Shown in pieces: positions 32,781-39,939 of a stretch of DNA of 64,000 nt. The translations under genes were made by a program, and so were the position numbers. Source of the DNA: Macrocystis pyrifera (Eukaryota; Sar; Phaeophyceae; Laminariales; Laminariaceae); assembly GCA_031763025.1 (NCBI GenBank), contig JASSKH010000005.1:17884128-17948127 (forward strand), in the 5' to 3' direction. Under the pieces are notes generated by a model that made no database searches, was not told the DNA's origin, and saw nothing but the letters and a program-made list of their open reading frames with translations. Within the stretch, counting starts at the first letter, position 1. Every line of letters begins with the position of its first letter.

Positions 32781-34886
32781 CCGCCGCTTCTAACGGGGTT
32801 TTGGCTCTCGCGACAAGGTTCGGAGGAGACGAGCCGCGGAAGGGTGCTGCTGTGAAAGCCGCGTCAGAATCGTCCCCTGAGCCAGCGGCCATGGTATCGA
32901 CGAAGACAGCAGCGGTATCACCTCCTGGAAGTGTAGGCCTGAAGCCTGCTGCCGTCACGGCGAAGGGTGTGGGGAGCGTCATACATGGCCCGCATTCGCA
33001 ATGGATCGAGCGACTGGCATAGCAAGAACGGAATTGACAGCGGCGCTGATGATCCCGCTAGCACCACCACCGCTAGCGCCGCCGCCCCCGCCACCGCCAC
33101 TGCCTCCGCTACCAACGGCACGGCTATTAGACGGAACCCCGGTGCTCCGACGCCTTCCAACATGGTAGAAACCACGATAGTTGCCTCGATCTCCCAAAAA
33201 CCGGAGATCGCTATGTCTGGAGAAGACGAAGATGAAGACACGTTCGCAAGTTCGCCCGATGTTGGCGGCGAAATCTCGGGCAGTTATCCGGGGGCGACGG
33301 GGAAATCGACCCCGGCGACCAGCTTGATCGCGGACGGCGAGGCGCTGGCTACGAAGAGGGGGGGGACGACGCAGACAGAGGGACAAGCGAAGCCCGGGGG
33401 CGGCTCGAGTGTAGGGGCTGCTGCGAGCGCCGGTTTGGCTGCCTCTGCCATGCATGGGGGGGGTGGCGTTGGCAAGACGGAGGTTCGAGCGGCGGCGGCG
33501 GAGGCGGCTGTGATGGTGGAGGCGGCGGCAGCGGCGGAGGAGGCGGGGGGTGGGAGGGGGGAAGAGGAGGAGGATGAGGAGACGAGAGAGTACAGGAAGG
33601 TGCTGGTGGAGATGCTGCGCGGCCAGTGAAGCTCGAGAAGTTCGTTGACGACTTCCTTCGCTCGGAGATCACCCTGGACATTTTGCCCCTGGTAAGCAAG
33701 CGCTTTGGGCCGATACATACCGTGTACGCAGTGCGTGTATGATAATACGTGGGGAGGGCGATAGGTAGCGGGGGTGGGGGGGTGTGTGCCCGGAAGGGAG
33801 GCGGTGGGGGGGGGGGGGGGGGGGGGTACTCATGTCTTACATCGTGCTAATATACAAGACGACTGAGATGTTGAATCGTTTTGTGCGCAAGGCACCGTTT
33901 GCTGGGGACAATTTATCAGGGCCGAAGGTGCTTGAAGCACATAAAATGTACCAGGTACGACGTATGTATATTAGTTGCCAGTACGGCGTATTTTACACCA
34001 GAACGTACACCTTTTTTCTTCGATTTTACTCAAAAACATCAGGGGTTGAGTTATTTGTGTTGTACCTTCCACCAACTCATACAAGTTGACGACGGCTACG
34101 TATGTATATCCTGGCGCGCGAGAGTTCCTAGCGACAGATGTATTATACTGCTGTGAATTTTATTCTGGTAGGTGGGGTAGGTAGGTCTTGCTAGGAACCC
34201 GCGCGGGTATGTCAAATTTTTGGCGTCAACTGTGTGCGCTGGGGGAAAGAAAGATATCTAGAAGCAAAGCCCGGATGTTTCTGGACGGCGCGGTTCGGAT
34301 CTCCGGCGTCAGAGTTGGTGATAGTAAGGATTTAGGATGTCTAGCTTCACGCAGGCAGCATAGTAGTACATAGTAACACATTACCCACAACGGGCCCCAA
34401 AAAACGTCTGTTCCCCCATGTTTGCACACCACTTTTGGTTCTGATTATGTTCCCCCCAAACAGCAGCCTTTTAGTACTGCACTGTCCCGAAACATGTATC
34501 TAACTCGAGTTCCAAGTAATTCGTCCCCAATTTTCATCAAGACGGGAGTGCGGTCTTAAAGGAGAGTTAAGTAAGTAGTATTAGTTGTACGTTCACCAGG
34601 TTTCGATGCTTTGCGTGGCGTCCTGTCCCCGGTCCTCCTCGAGCCCGTCTTGTCTGCCCCCTGGGGTGCACGTCCTGAGTTTCTTGGCGGGCATCCCTTC
34701 TGCACGCTCTCTCCTCCTCGCCTCACCCCCCGCCTTTTTTTGCCGACGTTTTTTTTTTCTTTGTCTTTTTCCGGGCCTTCGAAGGTGGAGCGAAAGGACC
34801 TCGAATCTGAGGTTGGAATTACGGCGGCCATCCCTCAGCTCAAGATCATGAAGCAGATCAAGAAACTCTTCCCCGAAGGCATTTGA
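8501..34886 (+). CDS. Multi-WW-domain scaffold protein with PH-like segment, poly-Gln and C-terminal SAM-like domain (18 exons; 5' end not found)
   Basis: I assembled this gene from exons bounded by AG and GT with matching phases: 8501-8543, 12680-12735, 14089-14131, 15681-15869, 16741-16869, 18916-19047, 20850-21874, 22984-23250, 24327-24500, 25261-25365, 25931-26236, 27318-27449, 28544-28701, 29569-29745, 31300-31454, 31986-32049, 32651-33691, 34785-34886. It carries six well-formed WW domains, one with the second Trp replaced by Leu, and one seen only as its C-terminal half. WW domains bind Pro-rich or phospho-Ser/Thr-Pro peptides; SAM domains mediate protein-protein association. The likely role is therefore a cytosolic or nuclear scaffold (inference). 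Linkers are rich in Ser, Ala, Pro, Gly and acidic residues. Two places break the frame: a G tract at about 21312 and exon 17. No start codon could be assigned, so the N-terminus may lie upstream of 8501 or outside the window. The WW domains and the TGA at 34884-34886 are secure; the single-gene join is well supported by phase but lacks transcript proof. Confidence 0.75.
8930..9060 (+). repeat. Dispersed repeat family C copy, subfamily with GATGAAGCTG arm
   Basis: Shares CCTAGAGAGATACTGATTCC and GTGGTCACAGACTGTGAGAC with 4480-4615 and 10370-10495 in opposite orientation. Confidence 0.65.
9074..9185 (+). repeat. Dispersed 110-bp repeat, copy 2
   Basis: Matches the reverse complement of 3405-3513 over about 110 bases and ends in an A-rich segment. 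Confidence 0.75.
9225..9375 (+). repeat. Dispersed repeat family C copy
   Basis: Reads CGTTCTTTCTACCCGTCGAC, ATCCAGCACAACCAAGTGTC and GAGAGCTACGAAACAACCTC. It has TATAATA at 9311 where other copies have TA. Confidence 0.75.
9790..10190. repeat. Palindromic pair of family C copies
   Basis: A reversed copy (about 9835-9945) faces a direct copy (about 9950-10190). The blocks GTGTCCGTGCCGATTCTTCA and GTGTGCTGGATGTCGACGGG-like sequences appear on both sides of a short centre at about 9948. The direct copy ends in an A-rich tract. Confidence 0.75.
10370..10495 (-). repeat. Dispersed repeat family C copy
   Basis: Reverse complement shares GACCAATCTACCCACAGCTT, CCTAGAGAGATACTGATTC and TGTGAGACAGAGGACGAC blocks with 8930-9060. 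Confidence 0.7.
10675..10712. mobile_element. MITE family B, solo right half
   Basis: Only GGTCCTATTTACTATGGTCC and CCCGTAAT remain. Confidence 0.6.
10795..10975. repeat. Palindromic pair of short family C copies
   Basis: GACACTGGTTGTGCTGGATG (10810) faces CACCCAGCACAACCAATGTC (10909) across a short GT-rich centre, so the stretch can fold into a hairpin of about 60-bp arms. Confidence 0.75.
11255..11325 (-). repeat. GTAC-poly-C repeat family copy, subtype with AAATGAGTAC
   Basis: The reverse complement reads AAAGGGATGCGTTGTCAATG, GTCAAATGATTAAGCCAAGC and AACAAATGAGTACACCCCC. Confidence 0.65.
11670..11786. mobile_element. MITE family B copy
   Basis: Inverted ends TTGCGGGGGATCATAGTAAA and TTTACTATGGTCCTCCGTAA around the centre TTGTTAGTAAAAATAGGGAA. 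Confidence 0.75.
11866..11974. mobile_element. MITE family B copy with an internal TACCTGGTA insertion
   Basis: Inverted ends TACGGGGGACCATAGTAAAC and ATTTACTATGGTCCCCGGTA. At 11923-11931 it has TACCTGGTA where the neighbouring copy at 12058 has TA. Confidence 0.8.
12000..12110. mobile_element. MITE family B copy, diverged
   Basis: It keeps the centre (TCAGTAAAGTTTTACTGAAA then TGTATAGTTTTTTGTA) and a decayed right end (CTACTATGGTGTCCCCGTAA). Confidence 0.55.
12680..12735 (+). CDS. WW gene exon: first half of a WW domain
   Basis: The acceptor is TCGTGCAG and the donor AAG|GTATCA. The 56 bases encode the first Trp, a DGK turn and the YIDHINK strand of a WW domain. The intron falls after the lysine, where the exon at 8501 also begins. 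It ends in phase 0 and continues at 14089. Confidence 0.7.
13625..13732. mobile_element. MITE family A copy inside a WW-gene intron
   Basis: Arms GTCCCGTTTTTGGGGACGAA and GTTTGTCCCCAAAACGTGAC with outer GGGTCAAA and CGAAGGGTTC. Confidence 0.75.
14089..14131 (+). CDS. WW gene exon: second half of the same WW domain, Trp replaced by Leu
   Basis: This 43-base exon lies between GTTACAG and GTGAGAC and reads TTTLQKPPSKPHAR. It completes the WW domain begun at 12680. The residue at the second conserved Trp is Leu, so this domain probably binds ligand weakly or not at all. It ends in phase 1, matching the exon at 15681. Confidence 0.6.
14964..14999 (+). repeat. 36-base poly-G tract
   Basis: Uninterrupted G within a WW-gene intron. 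Flanking copies of CACGGTA and ACGCTACTCGCACGG suggest a local duplication on each side. Confidence 0.9.
15681..15869 (+). CDS. WW gene exon: Ser/Asn/Pro-rich linker ending LPTG
   Basis: The acceptor is GTTGTTCAG and the donor GTACGT. The exon is 189 bases, phase 1 at both ends. It encodes a low-complexity linker with repeated SNRGP-like units and ends EEPLPTG, the residues that precede the first Trp of a WW domain. The intron splits the Gly codon. Confidence 0.7.
16741..16869 (+). CDS. WW gene exon: complete WW domain
   Basis: It starts right after CTCGAGCAG. The WW domain runs from the first Trp through EVYYVNH to STTWSRPR, with both Trp and the C-terminal Pro present. An acidic tail (EEDANDINFDE) follows. 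The GTGAGA donor at 16870 leaves phase 1. A read-through to a weaker donor near 16909 is possible, but its phase does not suit the next exon. Confidence 0.8.
18916..19047 (+). CDS. WW gene exon: basic/Ser-rich linker ending LPLPPG
   Basis: A 15-base poly-T tract precedes the CGCCAG acceptor. The 132-base exon is phase 1 at both ends. It encodes an Arg/Ser/Gly-rich linker and ends ELPLPPG, leading into the WW domain at 20850. The donor GTTCGC is weak, but the phase and the LPPG ending support it. Confidence 0.6.
19647..19862. mobile_element. Cluster of nested or adjacent family B MITEs
   Basis: Three partial or full copies lie head to tail: a left end at 19647, a nearly full copy 19684-19793, and a right half ending GTTCACCATGGTCCCCCGTC at 19862. 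At 19776 the copy has TACTGTA where others have TA. Confidence 0.7.
19862..19960. mobile_element. MITE family A copy next to a family B cluster
   Basis: Reads AAACTGCAGTCCCTTTTTGG, then GGTTTGTCCCCCAAGACGGG and GCAGTTTGTCCTAAAAGGG. Confidence 0.75.
20020..20070 (+). repeat. (CGACC)n pentanucleotide array
   Basis: Ten or so GACCC units, mostly perfect. An antisense-related motif GGGTCGGGTC lies just upstream at 19976. Confidence 0.85.
20850..21874 (+). CDS. WW gene exon: WW domain and long low-complexity linker with a frame break
   Basis: After GCGCAG the frame reads W-E-E-R, then KVFYINH and TTHWTRP, a canonical WW domain. An acidic Pro/Ser/Asp-rich linker follows. The frame stops at about 21352, but coding character continues in another frame from about 21310 (a repeated QPVQP segment, Gly/Ala-rich) to a phase-1 GTGACG donor after PPPLGLG. 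Joining the parts needs one extra base near the run of ten G at about 21314-21323, where a miscounted homopolymer or a natural indel is likely. Confidence 0.7.
22351..22458. mobile_element. MITE family B copy, well preserved
   Basis: Perfect terminal inverted repeats ATTACGGGGGACCATAGTAA and its complement at the right end (one mismatch). It lies in a WW-gene intron. Confidence 0.85.
22984..23250 (+). CDS. WW gene exon: WW domain plus acidic/Ala-rich tail
   Basis: The acceptor is GGTTGCCGCAG and the donor GCTG|GTGAGA. The 267-base exon is phase 1 at both ends. The domain keeps both Trp residues, VYYQN and TQWTRP. The usual central His after the aromatic strand is Ser. The tail is rich in Glu, Ala, Ser and Thr. 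Confidence 0.78.
23295..23350 (-). repeat. GTAC-poly-C repeat family copy
   Basis: The reverse complement reads GTGGCCATACGACTACAGTC, ATGCATGACAATGAGTACAC and CCCGCC. Confidence 0.6.
24046..24083 (+). repeat. (CTG)n microsatellite in intron
   Basis: About 12 CTG units just upstream of the WW exon at 24327. A second GCT-rich run lies at 31092-31135. Confidence 0.85.
24327..24500 (+). CDS. WW gene exon: WW domain
   Basis: It lies between CTTGAGCAG and GTGAGC, 174 bases, phase 1 at both ends. The reading EAGWEKV, DGRPYYQN and ETSWEKPPGW is a WW domain with both Trp residues. An acidic segment (DSEDEAELEA) and a Gly/Ala-rich end follow. Confidence 0.75.
25261..25365 (+). CDS. WW gene exon: short linker ending EEPLPPG
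   Basis: This 105-base exon runs from a TTGCTTACAG acceptor to GTGTGT. It is phase 1 at both ends and finishes with the Glu-Glu-Pro-Leu-Pro-Pro-Gly that leads into the WW domain at 25931. It carries no domain of its own. Confidence 0.7.
25931..26236 (+). CDS. WW gene exon: WW domain and Pro/Gly/Gln linker
   Basis: A poly-T tract precedes CAAG. The frame reads GWEKLF, PFWTNHNE and TTSWDPP, a complete WW domain. About 65 residues of Pro/Thr/Gly/Gln-rich linker follow, ending DGKPLPEG at a phase-1 donor (GTTAGT). Confidence 0.8.
26243..26480 (+). repeat. Degenerate GGGATTGxGATT array in intron
   Basis: Some 30 variants of GGGATTG/GGGATC/GGAGTTG follow directly after the donor at 26237. It is G-rich on the sense strand. 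Confidence 0.8.
27318..27449 (+). CDS. WW gene exon: last WW domain
   Basis: The acceptor is CGCGTAG and the donor C|GTGAGC. The exon reads GWEMQT, VVYYVDHINK and RTSWDPP, the most canonical WW domain of the set. A short Ser/Met-rich end finishes with PDI. Phase 1 at both ends. Confidence 0.82.
27950..28540 (+). repeat. Degenerate intronic tandem repeat with CACACATGGGGTTTCAACC unit
   Basis: Six to seven copies of a 70-110-bp unit centred on ACATGGGGTTTCAACCACCT, at 27970, 28066 (weak), 28187, 28259, 28326 and 28489. Each is near a C-rich block and a CTTGC motif. The last copy ends at the acceptor of exon 28544. Confidence 0.7.
28390..28481 (+). repeat. GTAC-poly-C repeat family copy
   Basis: Reads GTAGGGATGCGAGGGTCTAT, GACTACGGCCATGCATGGCA, TGAGTA and then 26 C. 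Related copies are at 30355, 61739 and, reversed, 23295, 11255, 33800 and 62460. Confidence 0.75.
28544..28701 (+). CDS. WW gene exon: helical segment after the WW array
   Basis: It follows ACGACACAG and ends CTCAAG|GTGAGA (phase 0). It encodes PAELVPDSADLYMGADLL and then a mixed helical stretch ending TGPGLK. I recognise no family. It probably leads into the PH-like segment of the next two exons. Confidence 0.65.
29569..29745 (+). CDS. WW gene exon: PH-like segment, N-terminal part
   Basis: The acceptor is TTTTGTCAG and the donor GCG|GTAAGC, phase 0 at both ends. It reads RFLYLSPTNKQVVWAT, then a Lys-rich loop and LSLHTVTEL. This pattern (Arg-Phe-x-x-Leu, a turn, then x-V-x-W and a later hydrophobic strand) resembles the first strands of PH domains of the phospholipase C or pleckstrin kind. 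The domain call is an inference from strand pattern only. Confidence 0.65.
30355..30436 (+). repeat. GTAC-poly-C repeat family copy
   Basis: Reads TGTAGGGATGCGAGGGTCTA, TGGTCATACGACTACGGCCA, then TTGAGTACC and a C-rich end. Over 85 percent like 28390-28455 by eye. Confidence 0.75.
31300..31454 (+). CDS. WW gene exon: PH-like segment, C-terminal part
   Basis: It starts after TTTTAAG; a start at 31280 (after GAGAG) would also keep phase 0. It ends ATCAG|GTGGGC in phase 2. The hydrophobic EGATILLGVLLADMTG stretch and a Gly-rich loop follow the previous exon's strands. The exact acceptor is uncertain. Confidence 0.55.
31986..32049 (+). CDS. WW gene exon: short basic/Ala-Val linker
   Basis: This 64-base exon lies between GGCTACAG and GTAAAA. 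Its first base completes an Arg codon left by the exon ending at 31454. It reads VRQARRDNGTS and then an Ala/Val run ending SPQ, phase 0. It is supported by splice signals and phase only. Confidence 0.5.
32383..32562. repeat. Dense array of TTGACGG / CCGTCAA heptamers
   Basis: About ten copies of CGTCAA or its complement occur in 180 bases in both orientations (for example CCGTCAAGACT, GTTTGACGGC, ACGTCAAGG, CCGTCAAACGG, CCGTCAATTGG). It lies in the intron 90 bases upstream of the poly-Gln exon. The function is unknown; it could be a decayed element or a protein-binding cluster. Confidence 0.75.
32651..33691 (+). CDS. WW gene exon(s): poly-Gln tract, low-complexity region, start of SAM-like domain
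   Basis: After GATATTGCAG the frame reads ESQRAQGVEEVPT, then a CAG run encoding about 16 Gln, and is open to 33022. Strong coding character continues in another frame (Thr/Ala, then DEDEDT, then poly-Ala/Glu) to about 33629. The final stretch, in the original frame, reads KLEKFVDDFLRSEITLDILP up to the CTG|GTAAGC donor at 33692. The total length is a multiple of three, so two compensating indels or two small unseen introns are needed. An acceptor TACAG at 33595 is one candidate. Confidence 0.5.
32732..32779 (+). repeat. CAG trinucleotide run encoding poly-Gln
   Basis: About 16 uninterrupted CAG codons inside an exon of the WW/SAM gene. Such runs are usually length-polymorphic. Confidence 0.9.
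34464..34567. mobile_element. MITE family A copy, diverged
   Basis: Ends CCTTTTAGTACTGCACTGTC and GACGGGAGTGCGGTCTTAAA. The inner loop is changed (AAGTAATTCGTCCCC remains). It lies in the last intron of the WW gene. Confidence 0.6.
34785..34886 (+). CDS. WW gene terminal exon: C-terminal half of SAM-like domain and stop
   Basis: It follows CTTCGAAG after a poly-T stretch, in phase 0. It reads VERKDLESEVGI, then PQLKIMKQIKKLF and stops at TGA 34884-34886. Together with the preceding FVDDFLRSEITLDILPL it shows the SAM signature: a helix with F-L, then L-P-L, E-x-D-L, the V-G-I turn and the L-K-I-x-x-x-I-x-x-L terminal helix. Confidence 0.8.
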   Translation: MERKDLESEVGITAAIPQLKIMKQIKKLFPEGI

Positions 34887-37800
34887 CTTCAATCAGCCTG
34901 GTGTAGCCTACCTGCGTTCGGTATTTGACCCGAAAGCGAGCGAGATCGTCCCTCGTAGGAGCAGCGGGAAGGGTGCGGGGGGCGCGCGTTAACGGGGGGG
35001 GGGGGAGGACGGTAGTGACCTCACGACGAAATCGACGACGTCTACCAAGTCTACGAAATGTATGCAGTCTCGCTCACGAAGTTTTTTTACCGAGAACCTG
35101 TTTGTTTCTGTTGGGGAGCCCTTGCATGTCGAGTGGTTAACGTCAGGGCAAAAAAAAGAAGGAGGGCGGGGGCAGTGTGTGCTCTTCGCGGTGGTGGGTG
35201 TGCACGCGGTTTGTGTTGCATGCTTCTTTTTTTGTTGTTGCACTGCACACGGTGTTGTGTTGCGCAAGCTGTTGGGCACGTGGTGCAGGAGGTGCTGCTC
35301 AAGGTGTTACACAGTGCTTCGTTGCGCGAAAGGTGCTTGCACAGGTTGGGTGGGGTTTTGCTGGACATGCAGGACATCGGGAGGGCCGGTCGACGAGGGC
35401 TGAACGGTGACCCGTCTCTTCTTGTCTGGCCTTTGGAATACAACCGCTGCGATGGTAAAGTAGTTGCAGCAGCTGGAGAAAGCCCCCCCCCCCCCCCCCG
35501 CGCGCGCCCCCCGCTTTTTTTTCGAGACGAACTCCCCAAAATGATGTGTACAGCTGGGCAGGTAAAGGGCGGGGCGACCGGATCGAATCGATCAAGACGA
35601 TGGGGGGAGCAGGCAGTTTTTGAAATTTGTATGCCCTCAACTCTAGGGTGGGTGTGGGGGGGGGGGGAGTAAATGATGGGTAGAGTGGTGCGTGCGCGTC
35701 CGGCCTGTTTCTGCCCGCCCGGCGGAGAAGGGAGGTAGGGGCGGGGAAGACGGGGGGGGGGGGGGCTTTGAGCCAATGGTCGGTTCGACGTTCGAATGGA
35801 CTTGAGTGGCTGCTTCGTTTTTTGTGATAATCGTGAAATGGGAGTTGCATAGTACCTGGGAGGTGTATGGGTGGCGAGATGCGAAGAGGTTCGAATGAAT
35901 GTAGAGGCGGCCGCGGAGGAGGAGGAGGTGGAGAAGGGGCGCACGGGGAAAAGAGGGTGGAGGGGGGGGTATTGCTTGGGCATATAATTCCGAAAATACG
36001 CTTCGGATGTATATTTTTTGTTGGGGGACCGTAGTAGTTGTAGCTCGGAAGGTATCTATCGACTTCTCGCGAGGAGAATTCGATGAACGGGTAACCACAA
36101 CGAACGGCTTCAACAAGACGACGCTATGTATATTTAGTTATTTTTCCTGAAAGTGGGATCGCCCGGTGACCACCCTGCGGCCCGTGCTCCTTACGTGCAG
36201 GCCGGACGGCAAGGAAGGGAGGGAGTATGGTACAACAACAAGCAGTAGCAGTCCGACCAGAAGCATCATTCTTTATGGTATACAAAACAGCAAGATGATG
36301 TATGATTACTTATTTTATTAGTGTTGTTGGGAGACATCGGGTAGTAAGACAGGTATCTCCTGCCGGCAGTTTTCCTATTGGTCATTTTTTTCAAAGGAAA
36401 TTTCCTGGAAATATCTTGTTGGTGGATAATCCCTGTATCGGGTGTCTGCCGCCCTTCCTACCTCTATGTGGAAGGAGGGATGAAGAGGGGGGAGGCGGAG
36501 GGGTAGAGGGGCAGGGGGGGGCGTGGTCGGTGGGTGGCAGAACAGAGTGTTCTTTCGGGGAACACCCGGTCAAGTATATCGATAACATCCAATAAGCTGC
36601 GAGTTATATGTACTATACTCAATGGTACTGGTACGTACCAGGGATGGATGCATTTTGGGTCGCGGTGTGTAGGTGCATACCTGGTATATTTTATGTACTT
36701 CGTATGCATGCAGTGCAAAGATAATAGATGGACCGAAAACAATAATAACATAAAACACAAAAAAAATGCCGCCGGTGCATATACCGTGCTGCGTCCCGGA
36801 CATCTTCGCAACCGGTGCGTTGTTATGCTCAGGACGGCGCGAGATGGGCGCTCTTTTGGGTGACGGGTGGTGTACAGTGCCCGACAGGGCTGCTCGATGA
36901 ATAATTTGGGAGGTAAGAATTTCAGGCTCGAGTTTTGGACGAAGATAAGAATGCGCCCATTTTTGAACTTGGATGTCTTTTCAGGACACACCTTGCCTTA
37001 CATAATAGTTCGAGCCTTACTTTGACCAAAATAATATATATTGCTAAGCAAGTGGTGTCGCATACTGTAATATGGCTGGCTGCCGGGGTGGCGAGTTTTA
37101 AGGGTGGTTTTTCTATCATATAGTGTGAGCCGACATTCAGCGAAAGACAGCTGACGATGAGGGAGCTAAGATTGAGCGTACTTCTTGCCGGTAGTACAGT
37201 TAGTTGTATATCGCCAGCGCTCAATGGCCAAGGCATCGCTCTATATAAACGGTCGAAACGAACTATTAATACAGAAATACGTGGAACCTGAGAGTAGGTA
37301 AGTAGGAACGGGTGAGATTCTAGTAGTAGTAGCAGATGACGGTACAACAGCGAGCGAGGCCTTTTGAGGTGCCGATTAAAAGGACTACTGAGACTCGTAG
37401 GGTGTTTGGTATGGCCGATTTCCACCGTAAACTGGCGCGAAACATCCCCATTGTACCGTTTTCTGTCTGATTACAGAACATCGAACGGTTACGAAAGACA
37501 TTACGATTTAGGAACCCTTTTTTTGATACTGTCAGATTGATCCCCGACTAAAAGTTGAAGTAGTATTAATAGCAACTGTACTTACATACCGTAGCATGTC
37601 ACCTAAAACGTGGGTGCAGTTTTTGTACCATTAATACGCACGAGGTACCATTTTTTCTTCTGCTTTTTCCCTCATTTGTAATATTCGCCCTTCTTTTCTC
37701 TCTCCTCCCTAATGGTAACTCACATTCGGAGTGGCATAGCAGGCTCTCCTCCCCCCTCCCCATCCCGGCTCGTGCCGTCATTTTTATCCCGAGACGACTT

Positions 37801-38159
37801 CAGTCCTTTCTTGTTTCGTCGAGGATATCGATTTCGCTGGATTTGACGAGTAAATTCAGCGTCAATTTACACCTGATGCTACTCGTACTGCACGTATTAG
37901 AAGTGATAGACGCGCATACAGTTGGTAGATTAATTATCCCGCCAAGCTGACGAAAAGCAAAATTCCTGGTAATGATATCAGTAGTATCCCTCCCGCCCCG
38001 CTGATGCAGTCAGTAAACCCGGTGTACGAGTACTCGACATTATATATATCGTCTGGCTGATCCACATTTTTTTCTTCATGCTTACTATTCACCTTTCCGC
38101 GCATGCATTGTGAACGATGGTGGTCCTACACAGTAAGAGGTGGTGCTACACAGTAGCAG
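34887..38159. other. Intergenic region between the WW gene and the retrotransposon
   Basis: No recognisable gene. There are G-rich runs (35657, 35753, 36509) and C-rich runs (35485). An open stretch at about 35280-35455 (EVLLKVLHSASLRERCLHRL) looks mildly coding, but I could not link it to other exons. Confidence 0.45.
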
Positions 38160-39122
38160 GTAGCCCACCGGGTAGTTGAGGAAGCGTCGTGCGCCTTCCG
38201 AAGGCTGACCACCAAGGCCATAGTGAACGCGCGGCGCTGTTGCGCTTCCCAGGGGCCGTCGGCCATCTGTATCCAGGCGTCATTGACGGAAAGGAGTTCA
38301 TTGGGCATCTCTCGTCAGAGTCTGCGGGCGGTGGAGACCAACACTGTCGCCGCCTCAGGAGGGAGGCACGGGTTGGACTCAGCCGCGATGCGGGCGACAC
38401 TCCCCTGAAGGAAGCCCGTGTCCCCTCCAGAAATCCTTAGCGCGTGCCATCACGCCTGACAAGCCCACGACCGCCCCCCTCGCTACCTTGATGGATGTTT
38501 TTTTTGGCAGGTGTCGCGCGCCCTCGCAGGTGGAGCCACGGGACCGGAGGCGTTCACGCTCCTCCTGAGGTTGCTGAGCAACCACTTCGACCGCACCGAC
38601 ACGGGGGCCAGCTACACTTAAGTTGCATAATTTTGGCGTGTCTCACGGGACCCCTTTTTGCGATTTAAGCCAGGAATTTCGAGGGGTGGTGTCGGCAGCA
38701 ACTTGGACTGAGCGTGTTTTGGCACCGGGGGTGGAGGATGTTTTGGAGGTGGTTCGGATGGCAGTTAACGAGCAGCACCCCAGTTTGATGCCCACGCTGT
38801 ACCCGGGGGTTTTTTGGCTACGGTATCGAGGCCGTTCGGCACTTTGGACTCCATGTCGTTAGCTTCTGAGACTCTAGCGAATAATAAGACACCTGCCATC
38901 AACGGCGTTTGTTTGTTTTTTGCCTGCTTCTCCGACGGGTGCGCGGTCATCCGCCCCGTCGGGGCCCCGGCCCGCCAGCAATGGTCGTGGCCAGGGCCAG
39001 ACGCCTTCCCAGTCGCCTCCATGGCAGACAGGATCGAGAAATAATCCGCTTGTGATGAACGTCAACAAATCCATCTGTCTGTCTCGATCCGTGGCTTGAC
39101 ACCTCTTCCAACTGCTGGCCCC

Positions 39123-39770
39123 TAGACGAACACCACTACGCTGAAGTTTACGCGGTCTGCATGTTCATCCAGCACTCGACGTCTCCGTACTCAAGCCCAC
39201 TGGTGGTCATCCCGAAAAGTCTTGAGGCGTTCAGATCACCGTGAACTACAAGAAAACTCGTCCAGATCAACAGCCTCAACCAGCTGCCTATTCCTCGCAT
39301 GGACCAAGTCCTCGACTCCCTGGGGAAGTGACGGGTGTTTTCCCTCTTTGATTTGATCTCCTCGTTCCACCATATTGCCGCGCACAAGGACACCGTTCCT
39401 CTCACGGCGTTTAGCACTCCCACAGGCCTCTTCGAGTGGCTCGTCATGCCCCAAGGCAGCAGTGCTTCGCCCGGCTGGTTCGTCAAGGTTACTAACGATT
39501 GAAGGTTTGGCACAGGTGGCGGCCTACCTCGATGATCTGATTGTTTTGACTCTGATCCGACGGCCCACGTCAAGACGATATGAGCTCTCTTCGAACGTCT
39601 GCGCAAACACGACCTCAAGCTCCCCCCCCTCGAACGCTCGCCCAGGCACCACGGACGTAAATTTTCTGGGCCACTCCATTTCGCCCGCGGGTATACGCCC
39701 AAATACGGGAAAAGTTTCGACTTTGACGAAAATGCCCACGCCCAAGAATCTCAAGCAGGTCCGTGCGCTG
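39123..39770 (+). pseudogene. Retrotransposon reverse transcriptase remnant
   Basis: Readable RT motifs: SSPLVVIPK, then NQLPIPRMDQVLDSLGK, FSLFDLISSFHHI, TAFSTPTGLFEWLVMPQG and the catalytic YLDD box at 39525-39536, followed by FLGHSISPAGI. The frame is broken at least three times. Confidence 0.85.
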
Positions 39771-39939
39771 ATGGGCAGCGTGTGGTATTATCGCAAAGCT
39801 CTGCCCGACCTGTCCAAACGGATACGCCTTCTCACCGCCCTTCTCCGGAAGGGGGCTAAGTACGACTTTACGCCGGCTATAGAAATTATAGTACCCCAGA
39901 TCGTCGCCGAGCTCGCTACCCCACCAATTTTAGTCTTCC

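Noticed and set aside
32979..33455. Long open frame on the - strand opposite the low-complexity exon
   Set aside because: It is the shadow of a GC-rich coding strand, with Arg/Gly/Pro-rich composition and no motif.
35280..35455. Exon encoding EVLLKVLHSASLRERCLHRL
   Set aside because: Mildly protein-like between a possible AG and GT, but no partner exons in compatible phase were found, so not listed as a gene.
35087..35983. 298-codon open frame on the - strand
   Set aside because: Pro/Ser/His-rich translation of G-rich sequence; no motif and no splice or start context.
38126..38308. - strand open frame reading NELLSVNDAWIQMADGPWE
   Set aside because: It lies opposite the gag-like region of the + strand retroelement and stops within 60 codons.
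38500..38622. Terminal exon of a host gene (LLLRLLSNHFDRTDTGASYT)
   Set aside because: The preceding TTAPLATLMDVF and following gag-like motifs show it belongs to the retrotransposon; the apparent acceptor is a poly-T frameshift site.
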